From assembly GCA_947588965.1 (NCBI GenBank), contig CANQAN010000004.1, positions 1-64,000 of the forward strand: DNA of 64,000 nt, read 5' to 3'. Made by a program: the position numbers and the translations under genes. This document shows positions 1-7,975 of the stretch, piece by piece. Each line of letters opens with the position of its first letter. The stretch's first letter is position 1. Below the pieces are notes generated by a model. That model was not told the origin of the DNA, searched no databases, and was given only the letters and a program-made list of their open reading frames with translations. The DNA comes from an uncultured Helicobacteraceae bacterium (lineage in GTDB: Bacteria; Campylobacterota; Campylobacteria; Campylobacterales; Helicobacteraceae).

Positions 1-2
1 GT

Positions 3-431
3 TTATTGAGCATGGTTTTCTATAATGGCTTTAAAATTCTGCTTCTTATCCCTTAGACGTTTTATCAACTCCTCTTTTGGCTCTTTAATAACGCCAAGCT
101 TGATTAAGCCTGTATAAGGGGGTTGTTTTTCATAAAATATGCCAATATTTCCCCACGGAGAAAAATAGAAAAAATCCCCAATTTGTGGCTCATAACCCTG
201 CATATTTTCTAAGCTCAACCTTTTGTCTAAATGAGCAATTTTTTCTTTACCCACATAATCACTCATTTCAAATTCCAAAGGCAACATCGCATAAAATTCC
301 CTCGCAGCAGCATTATCGTCTAAAACAATCAAAAACGCGTTTCCATCAAAGCTGAATTTAATCTCCATTGTTCCCTCCTTTGCAAAAAGATTCAACGCTA
401 AAAACACAAACAAAATGAGAAATTGTTTCAT
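3..431 (-). CDS. exported cyclophilin-like fold protein
   Basis: The 142-residue product begins with a Sec-type signal peptide (Lys-3, then a hydrophobic stretch to about residue 17 ending LFA-K). The remainder resembles the bacterial cyclophilin-like (cyclophil_like2) family: an N-terminal beta hairpin, a central LPLEFEMSDYVGKEK segment, and a conserved GDFFYFSPWGNIGIFY block at about residues 85-100. Members of this family are usually found near flavodoxin-like and aldo/keto reductase genes and have no firmly established reaction. Here it is the last gene of a leftward three-gene operon, 27 bases after the flavodoxin-fold gene. Periplasmic location is inferred from the signal peptide. The family call is from remembered motifs; the function is unknown. 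Confidence 0.72.
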   Translation of the reverse strand: MKQFLILFVFLALNLFAKEGTMEIKFSFDGNAFLIVLDDNAAAREFYAMLPLEFEMSDYVGKEKIAHLDKRLSLENMQGYEPQIGDFFYFSPWGNIGIFYEKQPPYTGLIKLGVIKEPKEELIKRLRDKKQNFKAIIENHAQ

Positions 432-458
432 TGATTTTCCTTAAATATTCAATGTTTA

Positions 459-1025
459 TTATTGTTTGAGTCTGTCAATCAAAGCATCTTGCATCTCTTT
501 AATATCCCTTGAATAGACATTATCAAAGACCAAAGGTTCTAAATATTTCATACCCGCATGCATTGCACTTGCTTTCATGGGTAAAAACACATCTTTTAAT
601 TCTACGCCAATGCGTCCATTTTTCCCATAAGTTGAGCTTCCACCTGCTGCAGTTGAAACCACGAGCATCTCCTTACCCTGCCACAAATTTGGTCCCACAT
701 TCCCCCAAGTTTCGTTTAAATAAGCTTTCATCATAGGCGTTATATTAAACCAATGCGTAGGGAATAAAAACACCACTCTATCCACTCCACGCATGATTTC
801 TCTTTCCTTTTCTCCCTCTATTTTTCTTGTATCAGTGCCATAAATCTCATCTAAATTGCGTATTTGGAGATTTTTTATTTGATTTAAAGATTGTGCTAAA
901 GCCTTAATGAAAGTGGATTTTTCATAATAGGGATGCGAAACAATCACAAGAGTCTTAACCTCAACATTTTGTGCTCCAAAACTTAAAGCAACAAAAAATG
1001 CTATCAAAAACAAAAATTTTTTCAT
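459..1025 (-). CDS. exported flavodoxin-fold NAD(P)H-dependent oxidoreductase
   Basis: The 188-residue protein belongs to the KefF/MdaB-like flavodoxin_2 group. After the leader it shows a first beta strand and phosphate-binding loop (TLVIVSHPYYEKSTF, about residues 25-39), the VVFLFPTHWFNITPMMKAYLNETW segment typical of quinone reductases (about 84-107), and a glycine-rich STAAGGSSTYG loop (about 124-134). Unusually, residues 1-18 form a Sec-type signal peptide (MKKFLFLI..., cleavage likely near SFGA-Q). Related quinone reductases are normally cytoplasmic because they use NAD(P)H. The gene sits 9 bases after the Tat-leader aldo/keto reductase gene and should be cotranscribed with it. Substrate and electron donor are not evident. 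Confidence 0.8.
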   Translation of the reverse strand: MKKFLFLIAFFVALSFGAQNVEVKTLVIVSHPYYEKSTFIKALAQSLNQIKNLQIRNLDEIYGTDTRKIEGEKEREIMRGVDRVVFLFPTHWFNITPMMKAYLNETWGNVGPNLWQGKEMLVVSTAAGGSSTYGKNGRIGVELKDVFLPMKASAMHAGMKYLEPLVFDNVYSRDIKEMQDALIDRLKQ

Positions 1026-1034
1026 ATTTTCTCC

Positions 1035-2153
1035 TTATAAACCTACACTATTAGCGGCATCACTTCCGGGTGCATACCTTTCACCTACGACTTTCATCTC
1101 TTTTAATCTTGCATTGATTTGCTCTAATTCTTCTTTGCTAAATGTGATTTCTAAAGAGCCAAGATTATCCTCTAAATGCTTGATTTTAGTCGTTTCTGGA
1201 ATGGGCATAATGAAAGGTTTTTGTGCTAAAAGCCAAGCAAGAGCGATTTGTGGAACACTTGCAGTTTTACCCTTAACCTTTTTATTTGCAGCCACTTCTT
1301 TTAAAAATGTGATAAATTTTTGATTTTCTTTGAGGGCTTCTTTGCTGTAACGCGGAAAAGAAGTGCGCATATCAAGCGTTGGGTGAAATTGCGTTTTTTC
1401 ATTGATGAGTCCGCCTAAGAATCCTCTATCAAGCGGAGAATACGCCACAAAACCTATATCTAAGCTCTCGCAAGTTTTAAGAATTTCATTTGTTTCAACC
1501 TCTCTAAACATCATAGAATAATGACTTTGCACAGCGGTTACAGGATAAATTTTGTGTGCCCTCTCAAGCGTTTTATAACCGGGCTCACTCAAGCCATAAT
1601 GGCGAATCTTACCCGCTTTAACAAGCTCACTCATCGTCAAAGCCACTTCTTCAATAGGCATGTCAGGGTCTCCTCTGTGCTGTGTATAAATATCAATATA
1701 ATCACTTTGCAAACGTTTTAAACTCTCATCAACTGCCCTTAAAATAGACTTTTTACTAGAATCTTGCATTTGCTTTCCAAAGGGATAATAAAGCCCAAAT
1801 TTCGTGCCTATGCAAACCTTGTCTCTAAAGGGTTTTAAGGCTTTTCCTAAAAGAATTTCATTTGTATGCGGTCCGTAAATTTCTGCTGTATCAAAATAAG
1901 TAACACCAAGCTCCACAGCTCTATGAATGAGCTTAATCATTTCTTTTTCATCTCTAGCAGGTCCATGCCCATGACTCATACCCATACAACCAAGCCCTAA
2001 CGCACTCACACGCATTTTTCCAAGCATTCTTTGCGGTAATGTTTTAGAATCTGTGCTTTTCTTTGCGGAATTTTCCCCTGCAAACGCGACATTAAAGAGC
2101 ATAGAAGCCGCAAAAACTTTTGCAGAATTTTCTAAAAATTTCCTTCTTTTCAT
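1035..2153 (-). CDS. aldo/keto reductase with Tat signal peptide
   Basis: The 372-residue protein starts with a twin-arginine leader (RRKFL at residues 3-7, hydrophobic region to about residue 25, AFA-G cleavage), followed by an aldo/keto reductase barrel. Visible landmarks are LGLGCMGMSHGHG (about 53-65), the catalytic-site YFDTAEIYGPHTNE (Asp and Tyr, about 85-98), the lysine region VCIGTKFG, the histidine segment DIYTQHRGDPDMPIE, and the NADPH-binding IPETTKIKHLEDN near the C-terminus. It therefore resembles YajO/AKR13-type enzymes that reduce aldehydes with NADPH. Export folded with cofactor would explain the Tat leader. It is first in a leftward operon and has a promoter with a 19-bp spacer just upstream, of MerR type. 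Confidence 0.88.
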   Translation of the reverse strand: MKRRKFLENSAKVFAASMLFNVAFAGENSAKKSTDSKTLPQRMLGKMRVSALGLGCMGMSHGHGPARDEKEMIKLIHRAVELGVTYFDTAEIYGPHTNEILLGKALKPFRDKVCIGTKFGLYYPFGKQMQDSSKKSILRAVDESLKRLQSDYIDIYTQHRGDPDMPIEEVALTMSELVKAGKIRHYGLSEPGYKTLERAHKIYPVTAVQSHYSMMFREVETNEILKTCESLDIGFVAYSPLDRGFLGGLINEKTQFHPTLDMRTSFPRYSKEALKENQKFITFLKEVAANKKVKGKTASVPQIALAWLLAQKPFIMPIPETTKIKHLEDNLGSLEITFSKEELEQINARLKEMKVVGERYAPGSDAANSVGL

Positions 2154-2189
2154 CTGTGGTTTTCCTTTTCATTGTAAAAATATTTAAAT

Positions 2190-2220
2190 ATTATAAAACA
2201 TGAGAGCTACTCTAAGTCAA
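2190..2220 (-). promoter_or_regulatory. MerR-type promoter of the aldo/keto reductase operon
   Basis: On the minus strand TTGACT (2220-2215) and TATAAT (2195-2190) are separated by exactly 19 bases (2214-2196). The spacer carries an AGAG-TAG-CTCT dyad. The spacing is two bases too long for a standard promoter and is typical of MerR-family activated promoters. Ten of the 19 spacer bases are identical to those of the mdaB and merR promoters at 20.9-21.0 kb. The leader to the ATG at 2153 would be about 30 bases with an AAGGAAAA ribosome binding site. Confidence 0.72.
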
Positions 2221-2236
2221 GGGGGTTTAAAAAATT

Positions 2237-2265
2237 TTGCATTCTTGTGATTTTTATATTATAAT
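2237..2265 (+). promoter_or_regulatory. promoter of the NlpC/P60 gene
   Basis: TTGCAT at 2237-2242 and a perfect TATAAT at 2260-2265 are 17 bases apart, upstream of the ATG at 2292, which is preceded by GGGGAG. It is a standard housekeeping-sigma promoter, arranged back to back with the minus-strand promoter at 2190-2220. Confidence 0.62.
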
Positions 2266-2291
2266 ACCACTCTACAGATTGGGGAGTCTTA

Positions 2292-3008
2292 ATGAATTGC
2301 TTTTTAAAAATCGTTCTTATGTGTGTCTGTGGCGTTAATATCATCATAGCAGAATCTTTGGAGCCAAAGCAGAGGCTTTGTGACATTAAATGTTTGCAAA
2401 CAAACCTTGCACAAAGCGCGGAATCTCTTGCAGAATCTCTAAACAAAAATAAGCTCAACACCCTATTCTTAGACTCACAAGACACCAACGAAGCAAATCT
2501 TAAAGACATTGAAGAGGCGCAATCCAAACAAGATGCTCACATATGCTCACCAAAAGAACGTTATACAGACAATCAAACAAACAAAGCTCAAGTTTTAGAA
2601 AAATGCGCAATACACCCAGAATCCCATCGTTACGATGCGATTCGTGATAATCTTGCAAAAAACGCCTATCGCTATCTTGGCGTACCTTATCGTTGGATGG
2701 GAACAAGCTCCAATGGCTTTGATTGTAGTGGATTTGTGAGAGCTATCTATCAGCTCAATGGACTTGTCCTCCCTAGAATCTCACGTGAGCAATTCAATAC
2801 AGGCAGATCCATTTCAAGATCGCGTTTGCAGGTAGGAGATCTCGTATTTTTCACAACCAATAGAAGCAAAGTGGTCAATCACGTAGGAATCTATATTGGC
2901 AACAATCAATTCATTCATGCCCCAAGAAGAGGCAAAAGAGTGAGCATTGCAAATCTTGAAGACAAATATTGGAAAAGAGCCTATAGAGGCGCAAGGGACT
3001 ATTTATAG
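2292..3008 (+). CDS. exported NlpC/P60 family cell-wall hydrolase
   Basis: The 238-residue protein has an N-terminal signal sequence (hydrophobic to about residue 20, IIIA-E), a poorly conserved linker of about 90 residues, and a C-terminal NlpC/P60 domain (about 115-238). The catalytic set is visible: Cys145 in FDCSGF, His197 in NHVGIYIG and His209 in FIHAP. Such enzymes cleave gamma-D-glutamyl-meso-diaminopimelate peptide bonds in peptidoglycan. The gene is monocistronic and divergent from the aldo/keto reductase operon; the next gene, gpsA, converges on it after 18 bases. The linker has no repeats that I can see and could be a wall- or partner-binding region. Confidence 0.9.
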   Translation: MNCFLKIVLMCVCGVNIIIAESLEPKQRLCDIKCLQTNLAQSAESLAESLNKNKLNTLFLDSQDTNEANLKDIEEAQSKQDAHICSPKERYTDNQTNKAQVLEKCAIHPESHRYDAIRDNLAKNAYRYLGVPYRWMGTSSNGFDCSGFVRAIYQLNGLVLPRISREQFNTGRSISRSRLQVGDLVFFTTNRSKVVNHVGIYIGNNQFIHAPRRGKRVSIANLEDKYWKRAYRGARDYL

Positions 3009-3026
3009 AAAACTCCCATTTTGATT

Positions 3027-3911
3027 CTAACTTTTCATAAAATCAAGTAGGCTTTCTTTTGGATTCTTTCCTGCAATAATTTGCGCAACCTCCTTAGCAA
3101 TGGGCGCATAAATGTTGTGTTTCTGCGCTAAAGAATAAATTTCTTGCGCAGTTTTAACGCCCTCTGCAACCTCTCCTAATGTGCTTAAAATATGCTGCAG
3201 TGGTTGTTTGTGTGCCAATCCAAGCCCCACACGAAAATTCCGAGAAAGTGTAGAATTTGCCGTCAAAAACAAGTCTCCCGCTCCAGAAAGCCCTAAAAAA
3301 GTGGATTCTTCTGCACCAAAAAACTTCCCAAAACGTGTCATTTCAACAAGCCCTCGTGCAATCAAAGAGGCACGCGCATTATTTCCAAGCCCTAATCCCT
3401 CACAGATTCCACTTGCAATGGCAATGACATTCTTATAGGCTCCGCTAATCTCACCTCCCATCACATCTAAACTCGCATAGGGTTTAATGAAATCAGGAAA
3501 GAGCGGAAGCCACTCCTGCGCATTTTCAAGCACATTAGAATGCACATTAAGCGCACAAGGCAAGGATTCTTGCACCTCTTTAGCAAAGCTAGGTCCCGCA
3601 AGAAAGCATAATTGCGCCTTAGGATAAAAGGATTCAAAAATCTCACTCACAAATTTCCCTTGAGCAATTCCTTTTGTCGCAACTAGAATCTTAGAATCTT
3701 GCGGAATGGGTTTTGTATCAAGCCAAGAATGCAAGGCAGAACTCACGATTGCAATGACAAAAAATGCGCTCTCTTGCGCTTCTTTTTGTGAAATTTGCAG
3801 AGGAGTATTGAGCTGTTTTCGCGAGATAATGTATGCGTCATTTTTCTGACTGAAAGCAAAATGCAAGGCTCTCCCCCAAGCTCCACCACCAAATACGCTT
3901 ATCTTAGACAT
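3027..3911 (-). CDS. gpsA: glycerol-3-phosphate dehydrogenase [NAD(P)+]
   Basis: This soluble enzyme reduces dihydroxyacetone phosphate to sn-glycerol 3-phosphate for phospholipid synthesis. The 294-residue product has the N-terminal Rossmann motif VFGGGAWGRAL, the LAGPSFAKEV segment, the catalytic-lysine region GGEISGAYKNVIAIASGICEG and SGAGDLFLTANSTLSRNFRVG, all typical of GpsA. The length is slightly short for the family (about 310-330) but matches epsilonproteobacterial forms. The ATG at 3911 is preferred over an adjacent TTG because AAAAGGA lies seven bases upstream. Confidence 0.96.
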   Translation of the reverse strand: MSKISVFGGGAWGRALHFAFSQKNDAYIISRKQLNTPLQISQKEAQESAFFVIAIVSSALHSWLDTKPIPQDSKILVATKGIAQGKFVSEIFESFYPKAQLCFLAGPSFAKEVQESLPCALNVHSNVLENAQEWLPLFPDFIKPYASLDVMGGEISGAYKNVIAIASGICEGLGLGNNARASLIARGLVEMTRFGKFFGAEESTFLGLSGAGDLFLTANSTLSRNFRVGLGLAHKQPLQHILSTLGEVAEGVKTAQEIYSLAQKHNIYAPIAKEVAQIIAGKNPKESLLDFMKS

Positions 3912-3995
3912 CAAAATCCTTTTATGACTTGTTAGTGTTGTATTTTAATAAAAATATATTAAAATTTCACAGCTAAATCAAATAAGAGAGTTTTA

Positions 3996-5294
3996 ATGTC
4001 TTTAGGAAACTTAAAAGAACGTTTGAATGGACTGAATCTCTCACCAACCTTTGGTATGGTTACAAAGGTGGAACAGGGATTCCTATCTGCAAACGGACTT
4101 TCTCCCTCTGTGGGTGATATCGTCAAAATCTCAAGTGAAAACCATAAAATTATGGGCATGGTTACGGCGCTAGAGAGAGAGAGTTTTAAAATCACACCCT
4201 TTTCATTCATTGAGGGGATTAAAGTTGGCGACAAAGTGTATTTAAACACACATGGATTGCAAATCCCTATCGGACCAGAAGTCTTAGGTCGCGTAATTAA
4301 TCCTTTAGGAGAGCCAATTGATGGCAAAGGTCCGCTACGCGCAGAGGGAATGATACCGATCATCAGACAACCTATTGCAGCAATGAAACGTGGCATGATT
4401 AATGAAATCTTTAGTGTAGGAGTTAAAAGCATCGATGGTTTGCTGACCTGTGGAAAGGGGCAAAAACTCGGAATCTTTGCAGGAAGTGGAGTGGGGAAAT
4501 CCACACTTATGGGCATGATTGTTCGTGGTGCTGTAGCGAAAATCAAAGTGATTGCACTCATTGGCGAAAGGGGACGCGAAGTACCAGAATTTGTGGAGAA
4601 AAATCTAGGGGGAGATTTGACAAATACGGTTTTGATTGTCGCAACAAGCGATGATTCGCCTCTAATGAGAAAATACGGCGCCTTTGCCGCTATGAGTGTG
4701 GCAGAATATTTTAAAATTATGGGCGAAGACGTGTTGTTTATGATGGATTCTGTTACGCGCTTTGCTATGGCTCAACGCGAGATTGGCTTAGCACTTGGAG
4801 AACCGCCGACGAGCAAGGGTTATCCGCCTTCTGTCTTGGCTCTCTTGCCACAGCTTATGGAACGCGCAGGAAAGGAAGAGGGTCAAGGTTCTATTACAGC
4901 CTATTTTACGGTATTGGTTGAGGGTGATGATATGAGCGATCCCATAGCCGATCAAAGTCGCAGCATCTTAGATGGGCATATTGTTCTAGATCGTTCCTTA
5001 ACAGATTTTGGAATCTACCCTCCCATTAATATCCTCAATTCAGCCTCAAGACTCATGGGAGATGTTACAAATTCTGAACACATTGAAGCAGCACGGAAAT
5101 TTCGACGCCTGTATTCTATGCTCAAGGAAAACGAAGTCTTAATCAGAATCGGAGCGTATCAAAGCGGAAGTGACAAAGAGCTTGATGAGGCAATCGCTAA
5201 AAAGGCAGAAATGGATGGTTATCTCAAGCAAGACTACAGCGAAGTGGTTTCATACGAAGAGAGCATAAACAAACTCATAGAAATCATGCGTTGA
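3996..5294 (+). CDS. fliI: flagellum-specific export ATPase FliI
   Basis: FliI is the ATPase of the flagellar type III export apparatus at the cytoplasmic face of the basal body. The 432-residue protein shows the F1-beta-like core: Walker A GSGVGKS at residues 163-169, the ALIGERGREVPEFVEKNLGG segment, Walker B-type VLFMMDSVTRFAMAQREIGLALGEPP, and the C-terminal RRLYSMLKENEVLIRIGAYQ region. GERGREV followed by FVE distinguishes FliI and type III secretion ATPases from the F-ATPase beta subunit. It stands alone here, with no other flagellar export gene next to it. A separate gene at 10.5 kb carries a flagellar-type sigma54 promoter. Confidence 0.97.
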   Translation: MSLGNLKERLNGLNLSPTFGMVTKVEQGFLSANGLSPSVGDIVKISSENHKIMGMVTALERESFKITPFSFIEGIKVGDKVYLNTHGLQIPIGPEVLGRVINPLGEPIDGKGPLRAEGMIPIIRQPIAAMKRGMINEIFSVGVKSIDGLLTCGKGQKLGIFAGSGVGKSTLMGMIVRGAVAKIKVIALIGERGREVPEFVEKNLGGDLTNTVLIVATSDDSPLMRKYGAFAAMSVAEYFKIMGEDVLFMMDSVTRFAMAQREIGLALGEPPTSKGYPPSVLALLPQLMERAGKEEGQGSITAYFTVLVEGDDMSDPIADQSRSILDGHIVLDRSLTDFGIYPPINILNSASRLMGDVTNSEHIEAARKFRRLYSMLKENEVLIRIGAYQSGSDKELDEAIAKKAEMDGYLKQDYSEVVSYEESINKLIEIMR

Positions 5295-5356
5295 GATAAA
5301 AAACACAATTTAAAGAAAAATATTTTTACTTTTAAGTTATTTAAGTTATTTTATTG

Positions 5357-5362
5357 TATAGT
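5357..5362 (+). promoter_or_regulatory. probable -10 element of the trxA operon
   Basis: TATAGT preceded by TG lies 35 bases before the trxA ATG at 5397. Directly upstream (5331-5349) TTTAAGTTA is repeated twice in tandem, which could be an AT-rich -35 substitute or a regulator site. The ribosome binding site AAGGAGA is at 5386-5392. Confidence 0.45.
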
Positions 5363-5396
5363 TTAAAGATAATTTTTATCATTTAAGGAGAAAGTT

Positions 5397-5714
5397 ATGG
5401 CTGGTTATATTGAGCTTACAGAAGAAAATTTTGAAGAAACAATCAAAGATGGCGTTGTTATGGTGGATTTTTGGGCACCTTGGTGCGGACCTTGCCGTAT
5501 GATAGCACCTGTCATTGATAAATTGGCAGAGCAATACGCTGGAAAAGCAAAAATCTGCAAACTCAACACCGATGAACAACAAAATTTGGCGACAAAATTT
5601 GGGATTCGCTCGATTCCTACAATCTACTTCTATAAAAACGGCGAAAAAGTTGATGAAATGGTAGGGGCTTCTAGCGAACAAGCATTTAAAGACAAAATTG
5701 ATGCTTTATTGTAG
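5397..5714 (+). CDS. trxA: thioredoxin
   Basis: The 105-residue thioredoxin carries the redox site WCGPC at residues 29-33 in MVDFWAPWCGPCRM, the cis-proline SIPT near residue 73, and the usual five-strand core. It is a cytoplasmic disulfide reductant, reduced by thioredoxin reductase at the expense of NADPH. The gene is followed by a small membrane-protein gene and then trxB, so the operon keeps the Helicobacter trxA-trxB pairing but with an insertion between them. No signal peptide is present. Confidence 0.98.
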   Translation: MAGYIELTEENFEETIKDGVVMVDFWAPWCGPCRMIAPVIDKLAEQYAGKAKICKLNTDEQQNLATKFGIRSIPTIYFYKNGEKVDEMVGASSEQAFKDKIDALL

Positions 5715-5756
5715 GAATCTTGTCTTTTTGTACTCAGAAGCAAAAGAAGGGGTGGC

Positions 5757-6245
5757 ATGAAAAAATGCTGCCCTAAACTTCCGATTGCATTCCTTTTGGT
5801 CTTTATTTTAGGAGCGTTCTTTTATTATCAATATTCTTTCACTGCACTCTCAAAAGTTGATTTTAGAGAAGACACTTTTTACTCCTACAAAGACGGTGTT
5901 GTTGATTTATTTGCGCCAGGTGCATTGGAATATCAACTCTGCTTTTATAATTCTTATATGCCAGAGTCGCGGACGTTTTTTGGACAAAGTTTTAAAGACA
6001 ACGCACAAAAGATTCTTGCGATTGATTTTTATCAACAAGGCAAAGGTGAGTTAGCAGGGGATTTTGGAGAGAACTTTATAGAAATGAGGATTCCAACAAA
6101 CTTAATGTTAAAATTAATCCACACATTCTCTTTAAAGACATTGCCACGTTGTTTTTTGATTAAACAAGACAAAAAGAATAACGCGCAATATGCATATCTT
6201 AAGGAATTTGGATTTTATCAATTGATTAATTTTAAAGAAAAATAA
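5757..6245 (+). CDS. membrane-anchored protein of unknown function between trxA and trxB
   Basis: I do not recognise a family. The 162-residue product has a short basic N-terminus with adjacent cysteines (MKKCCPK), one membrane segment at about residues 9-28, and a soluble, presumably periplasmic domain rich in aromatic residues. Further cysteines occur near residues 62 and 136. There is no CxxC motif. It begins 42 bases after trxA and ends 12 bases before trxB, so it is probably in the same transcript. A link to thiol chemistry is suggested only by context and the scattered cysteines. Confidence 0.75.
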   Translation: MKKCCPKLPIAFLLVFILGAFFYYQYSFTALSKVDFREDTFYSYKDGVVDLFAPGALEYQLCFYNSYMPESRTFFGQSFKDNAQKILAIDFYQQGKGELAGDFGENFIEMRIPTNLMLKLIHTFSLKTLPRCFLIKQDKKNNAQYAYLKEFGFYQLINFKEK

Positions 6246-6257
6246 TGAGGAGATTTT

Positions 6258-7196
6258 ATGTTAGATTTAGCGATTATCGGTGGTGGTCCGGCTGGATTGA
6301 GCGCGGGATTATATGCAACACGTGGCGGCTTAAAAAATGTCGTTATGTTTGAAAAAGGAATGCCCGGAGGACAAATCACTTCTAGCAGTGAAATGGAAAA
6401 TTATCCCGGTGTTGCAGAGGTCAAAAGTGGATTTGACTTTATGGCGCCTTGGCAGGAGCAATGTTTCCGCTTCGGATTGAAGCATGAGATGGCAGAGGTT
6501 GAACGCGTTTTGAAGCAAGGAGAGCATTTTATCTTAATATTAAGCGACAAAAAGCAAATTGAAGCGAAGTCTGTGATTGTCGCAACAGGAGGAAGTCCTA
6601 AAAAATCAGGTGTCAAAGGAGAGGATGTCTTTTGGGGAAAGGGCGTAAGTTCTTGCGCAACTTGCGATGGGTTTTTTTATAAGAATAAAGAAGTTGCAAT
6701 CTTAGGCGGTGGCGATACGGCAATAGAAGAGGCAATATATCTTGCAAAAATCTGCTCTAAAGTCACCGTGATTCATCGCAGAAATGAATTTCGCTCTTCA
6801 CCCATCACGCTAGAACGTGCCAAAAAAGAATCCAACATAGAGTTCCTAACCCCTTATGGAATTGAAGAAATTTGCGGAGATGATTCTGGTGTCACGGGAT
6901 TGAAGCTTAAAAATTTAGAAAATGGAAGCACAAAATCACTTGATATCGCTTGTCTTTTTGTGTTAATTGGTTACAATGTCAATAATTCTGTACTTTTTCA
7001 AGAAGATAAAAGCACAATTTGCGCTGTAAGCGAATATGGTGAGGCTATTGTGAATCTCAAAATGGAGACGAATGTTCCCGGATTATTTGTCGCAGGTGAT
7101 TTAAGGATTTGCGCTCCTAAGCAAGTGGTGTGTGCTGCAGCAGATGGTGCGACAGCGGCATTGGGTGCAATTGAATATATTGAACATCATAAATAA
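6258..7196 (+). CDS. trxB: thioredoxin reductase
   Basis: The 312-residue low-molecular-weight thioredoxin reductase transfers electrons from NADPH through FAD to thioredoxin. It shows the FAD-binding [19 protein letters not shown] at the N-terminus, the redox pair CATC at residues 133-136, the NADPH-binding [14 protein letters not shown] with HRRNEFRSS, and the C-terminal FAD motif [28 protein letters not shown] ribosome binding site GAGGAGA is placed six bases before the ATG. It completes the trxA-unknown-trxB operon and is followed nine bases later by dapB. Confidence 0.98.
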   Translation: MLDLAIIGGGPAGLSAGLYATRGGLKNVVMFEKGMPGGQITSSSEMENYPGVAEVKSGFDFMAPWQEQCFRFGLKHEMAEVERVLKQGEHFILILSDKKQIEAKSVIVATGGSPKKSGVKGEDVFWGKGVSSCATCDGFFYKNKEVAILGGGDTAIEEAIYLAKICSKVTVIHRRNEFRSSPITLERAKKESNIEFLTPYGIEEICGDDSGVTGLKLKNLENGSTKSLDIACLFVLIGYNVNNSVLFQEDKSTICAVSEYGEAIVNLKMETNVPGLFVAGDLRICAPKQVVCAAADGATAALGAIEYIEHHK

Positions 7197-7205
7197 AGGA
7201 AAAAT

Positions 7206-7973
7206 ATGCTTGGCATTGGTGTTTTTGGAGCGGGTGGTCGCGTAGGTCAATTGGTTGTGGAGTTAGCAAAAAAGAGCGATGCAGTGAAATTAGAATCCGT
7301 TTATGTGCGCAGGGATTTGGATTTTTCTATCGATCCGGGTGTTTTAATCACAAGTGATTTAAAAATCCTCTTAGAGAGTAGTGATGTGGTAATTGATTTC
7401 ACAACAGCGGAGGGAACACAAGCTCTGTTAGAGACAGCCCTTAAAGACCCCAAGCCTATCGTCATTGGAACGACGGGACTTGAAGCCCATCACGAAAATC
7501 TCATTAAGGAAGCCACAAAAAAAATGCCCATTTTATATGCAAGCAATATGTCTTTAGGTATCGCAGTGCTCAATAAAGCAATCAGTCTTGTTGCTAATGT
7601 ACTGCCCGATTTTGATATTGAGATCGTGGAGACACATCACAGACACAAAAAAGACTCCCCAAGCGGAACAGCCTTAAGATTAGCACAAACCTGCGCAAAG
7701 TCACGTGGGCTAGATTTAGACAAGGTGCGCAAAAGCGGAAGAAACGGTAATATCGGCGCAAGAGATTCAAAAGAAATTGGTGTGATGTCACTACGTGGAG
7801 GAGATGTTACAGGAATCCACAATGTCGGATTCTATGGAAATGGAGAGTATTTAGAGCTCATACACACTGCAACTTCACGAGCCACTTTCGCACAAGGAGC
7901 CATCAAGGCTGCGCTATGGTTGCACAAACAGCCTAATGGGTTGTATGGCATTGAAGACGCACTAGGATTATAA
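7206..7973 (+). CDS. dapB: 4-hydroxy-tetrahydrodipicolinate reductase
   Basis: DapB makes tetrahydrodipicolinate in the diaminopimelate/lysine pathway, the same intermediate used by the dapD product encoded at 51.9 kb. The 255-residue protein has the N-terminal nucleotide loop GVFGAGGRVGQLV, the IVIGTTGL segment, the catalytic ETHHRHKKDSPSGTALRLAQ block (about 141-160) and GDVTGIHNVGFYGNGE. It sits in a dapB-purF-radical SAM gene string with gaps of two and ten bases, so translation is probably coupled. Confidence 0.97.
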   Translation: MLGIGVFGAGGRVGQLVVELAKKSDAVKLESVYVRRDLDFSIDPGVLITSDLKILLESSDVVIDFTTAEGTQALLETALKDPKPIVIGTTGLEAHHENLIKEATKKMPILYASNMSLGIAVLNKAISLVANVLPDFDIEIVETHHRHKKDSPSGTALRLAQTCAKSRGLDLDKVRKSGRNGNIGARDSKEIGVMSLRGGDVTGIHNVGFYGNGEYLELIHTATSRATFAQGAIKAALWLHKQPNGLYGIEDALGL

Positions 7974-7975
7974 GT

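Noticed and set aside
3959-4561. 200-codon minus-strand frame opposite fliI
   Set aside because: Antisense to a highly conserved ATPase; long only because of codon bias.
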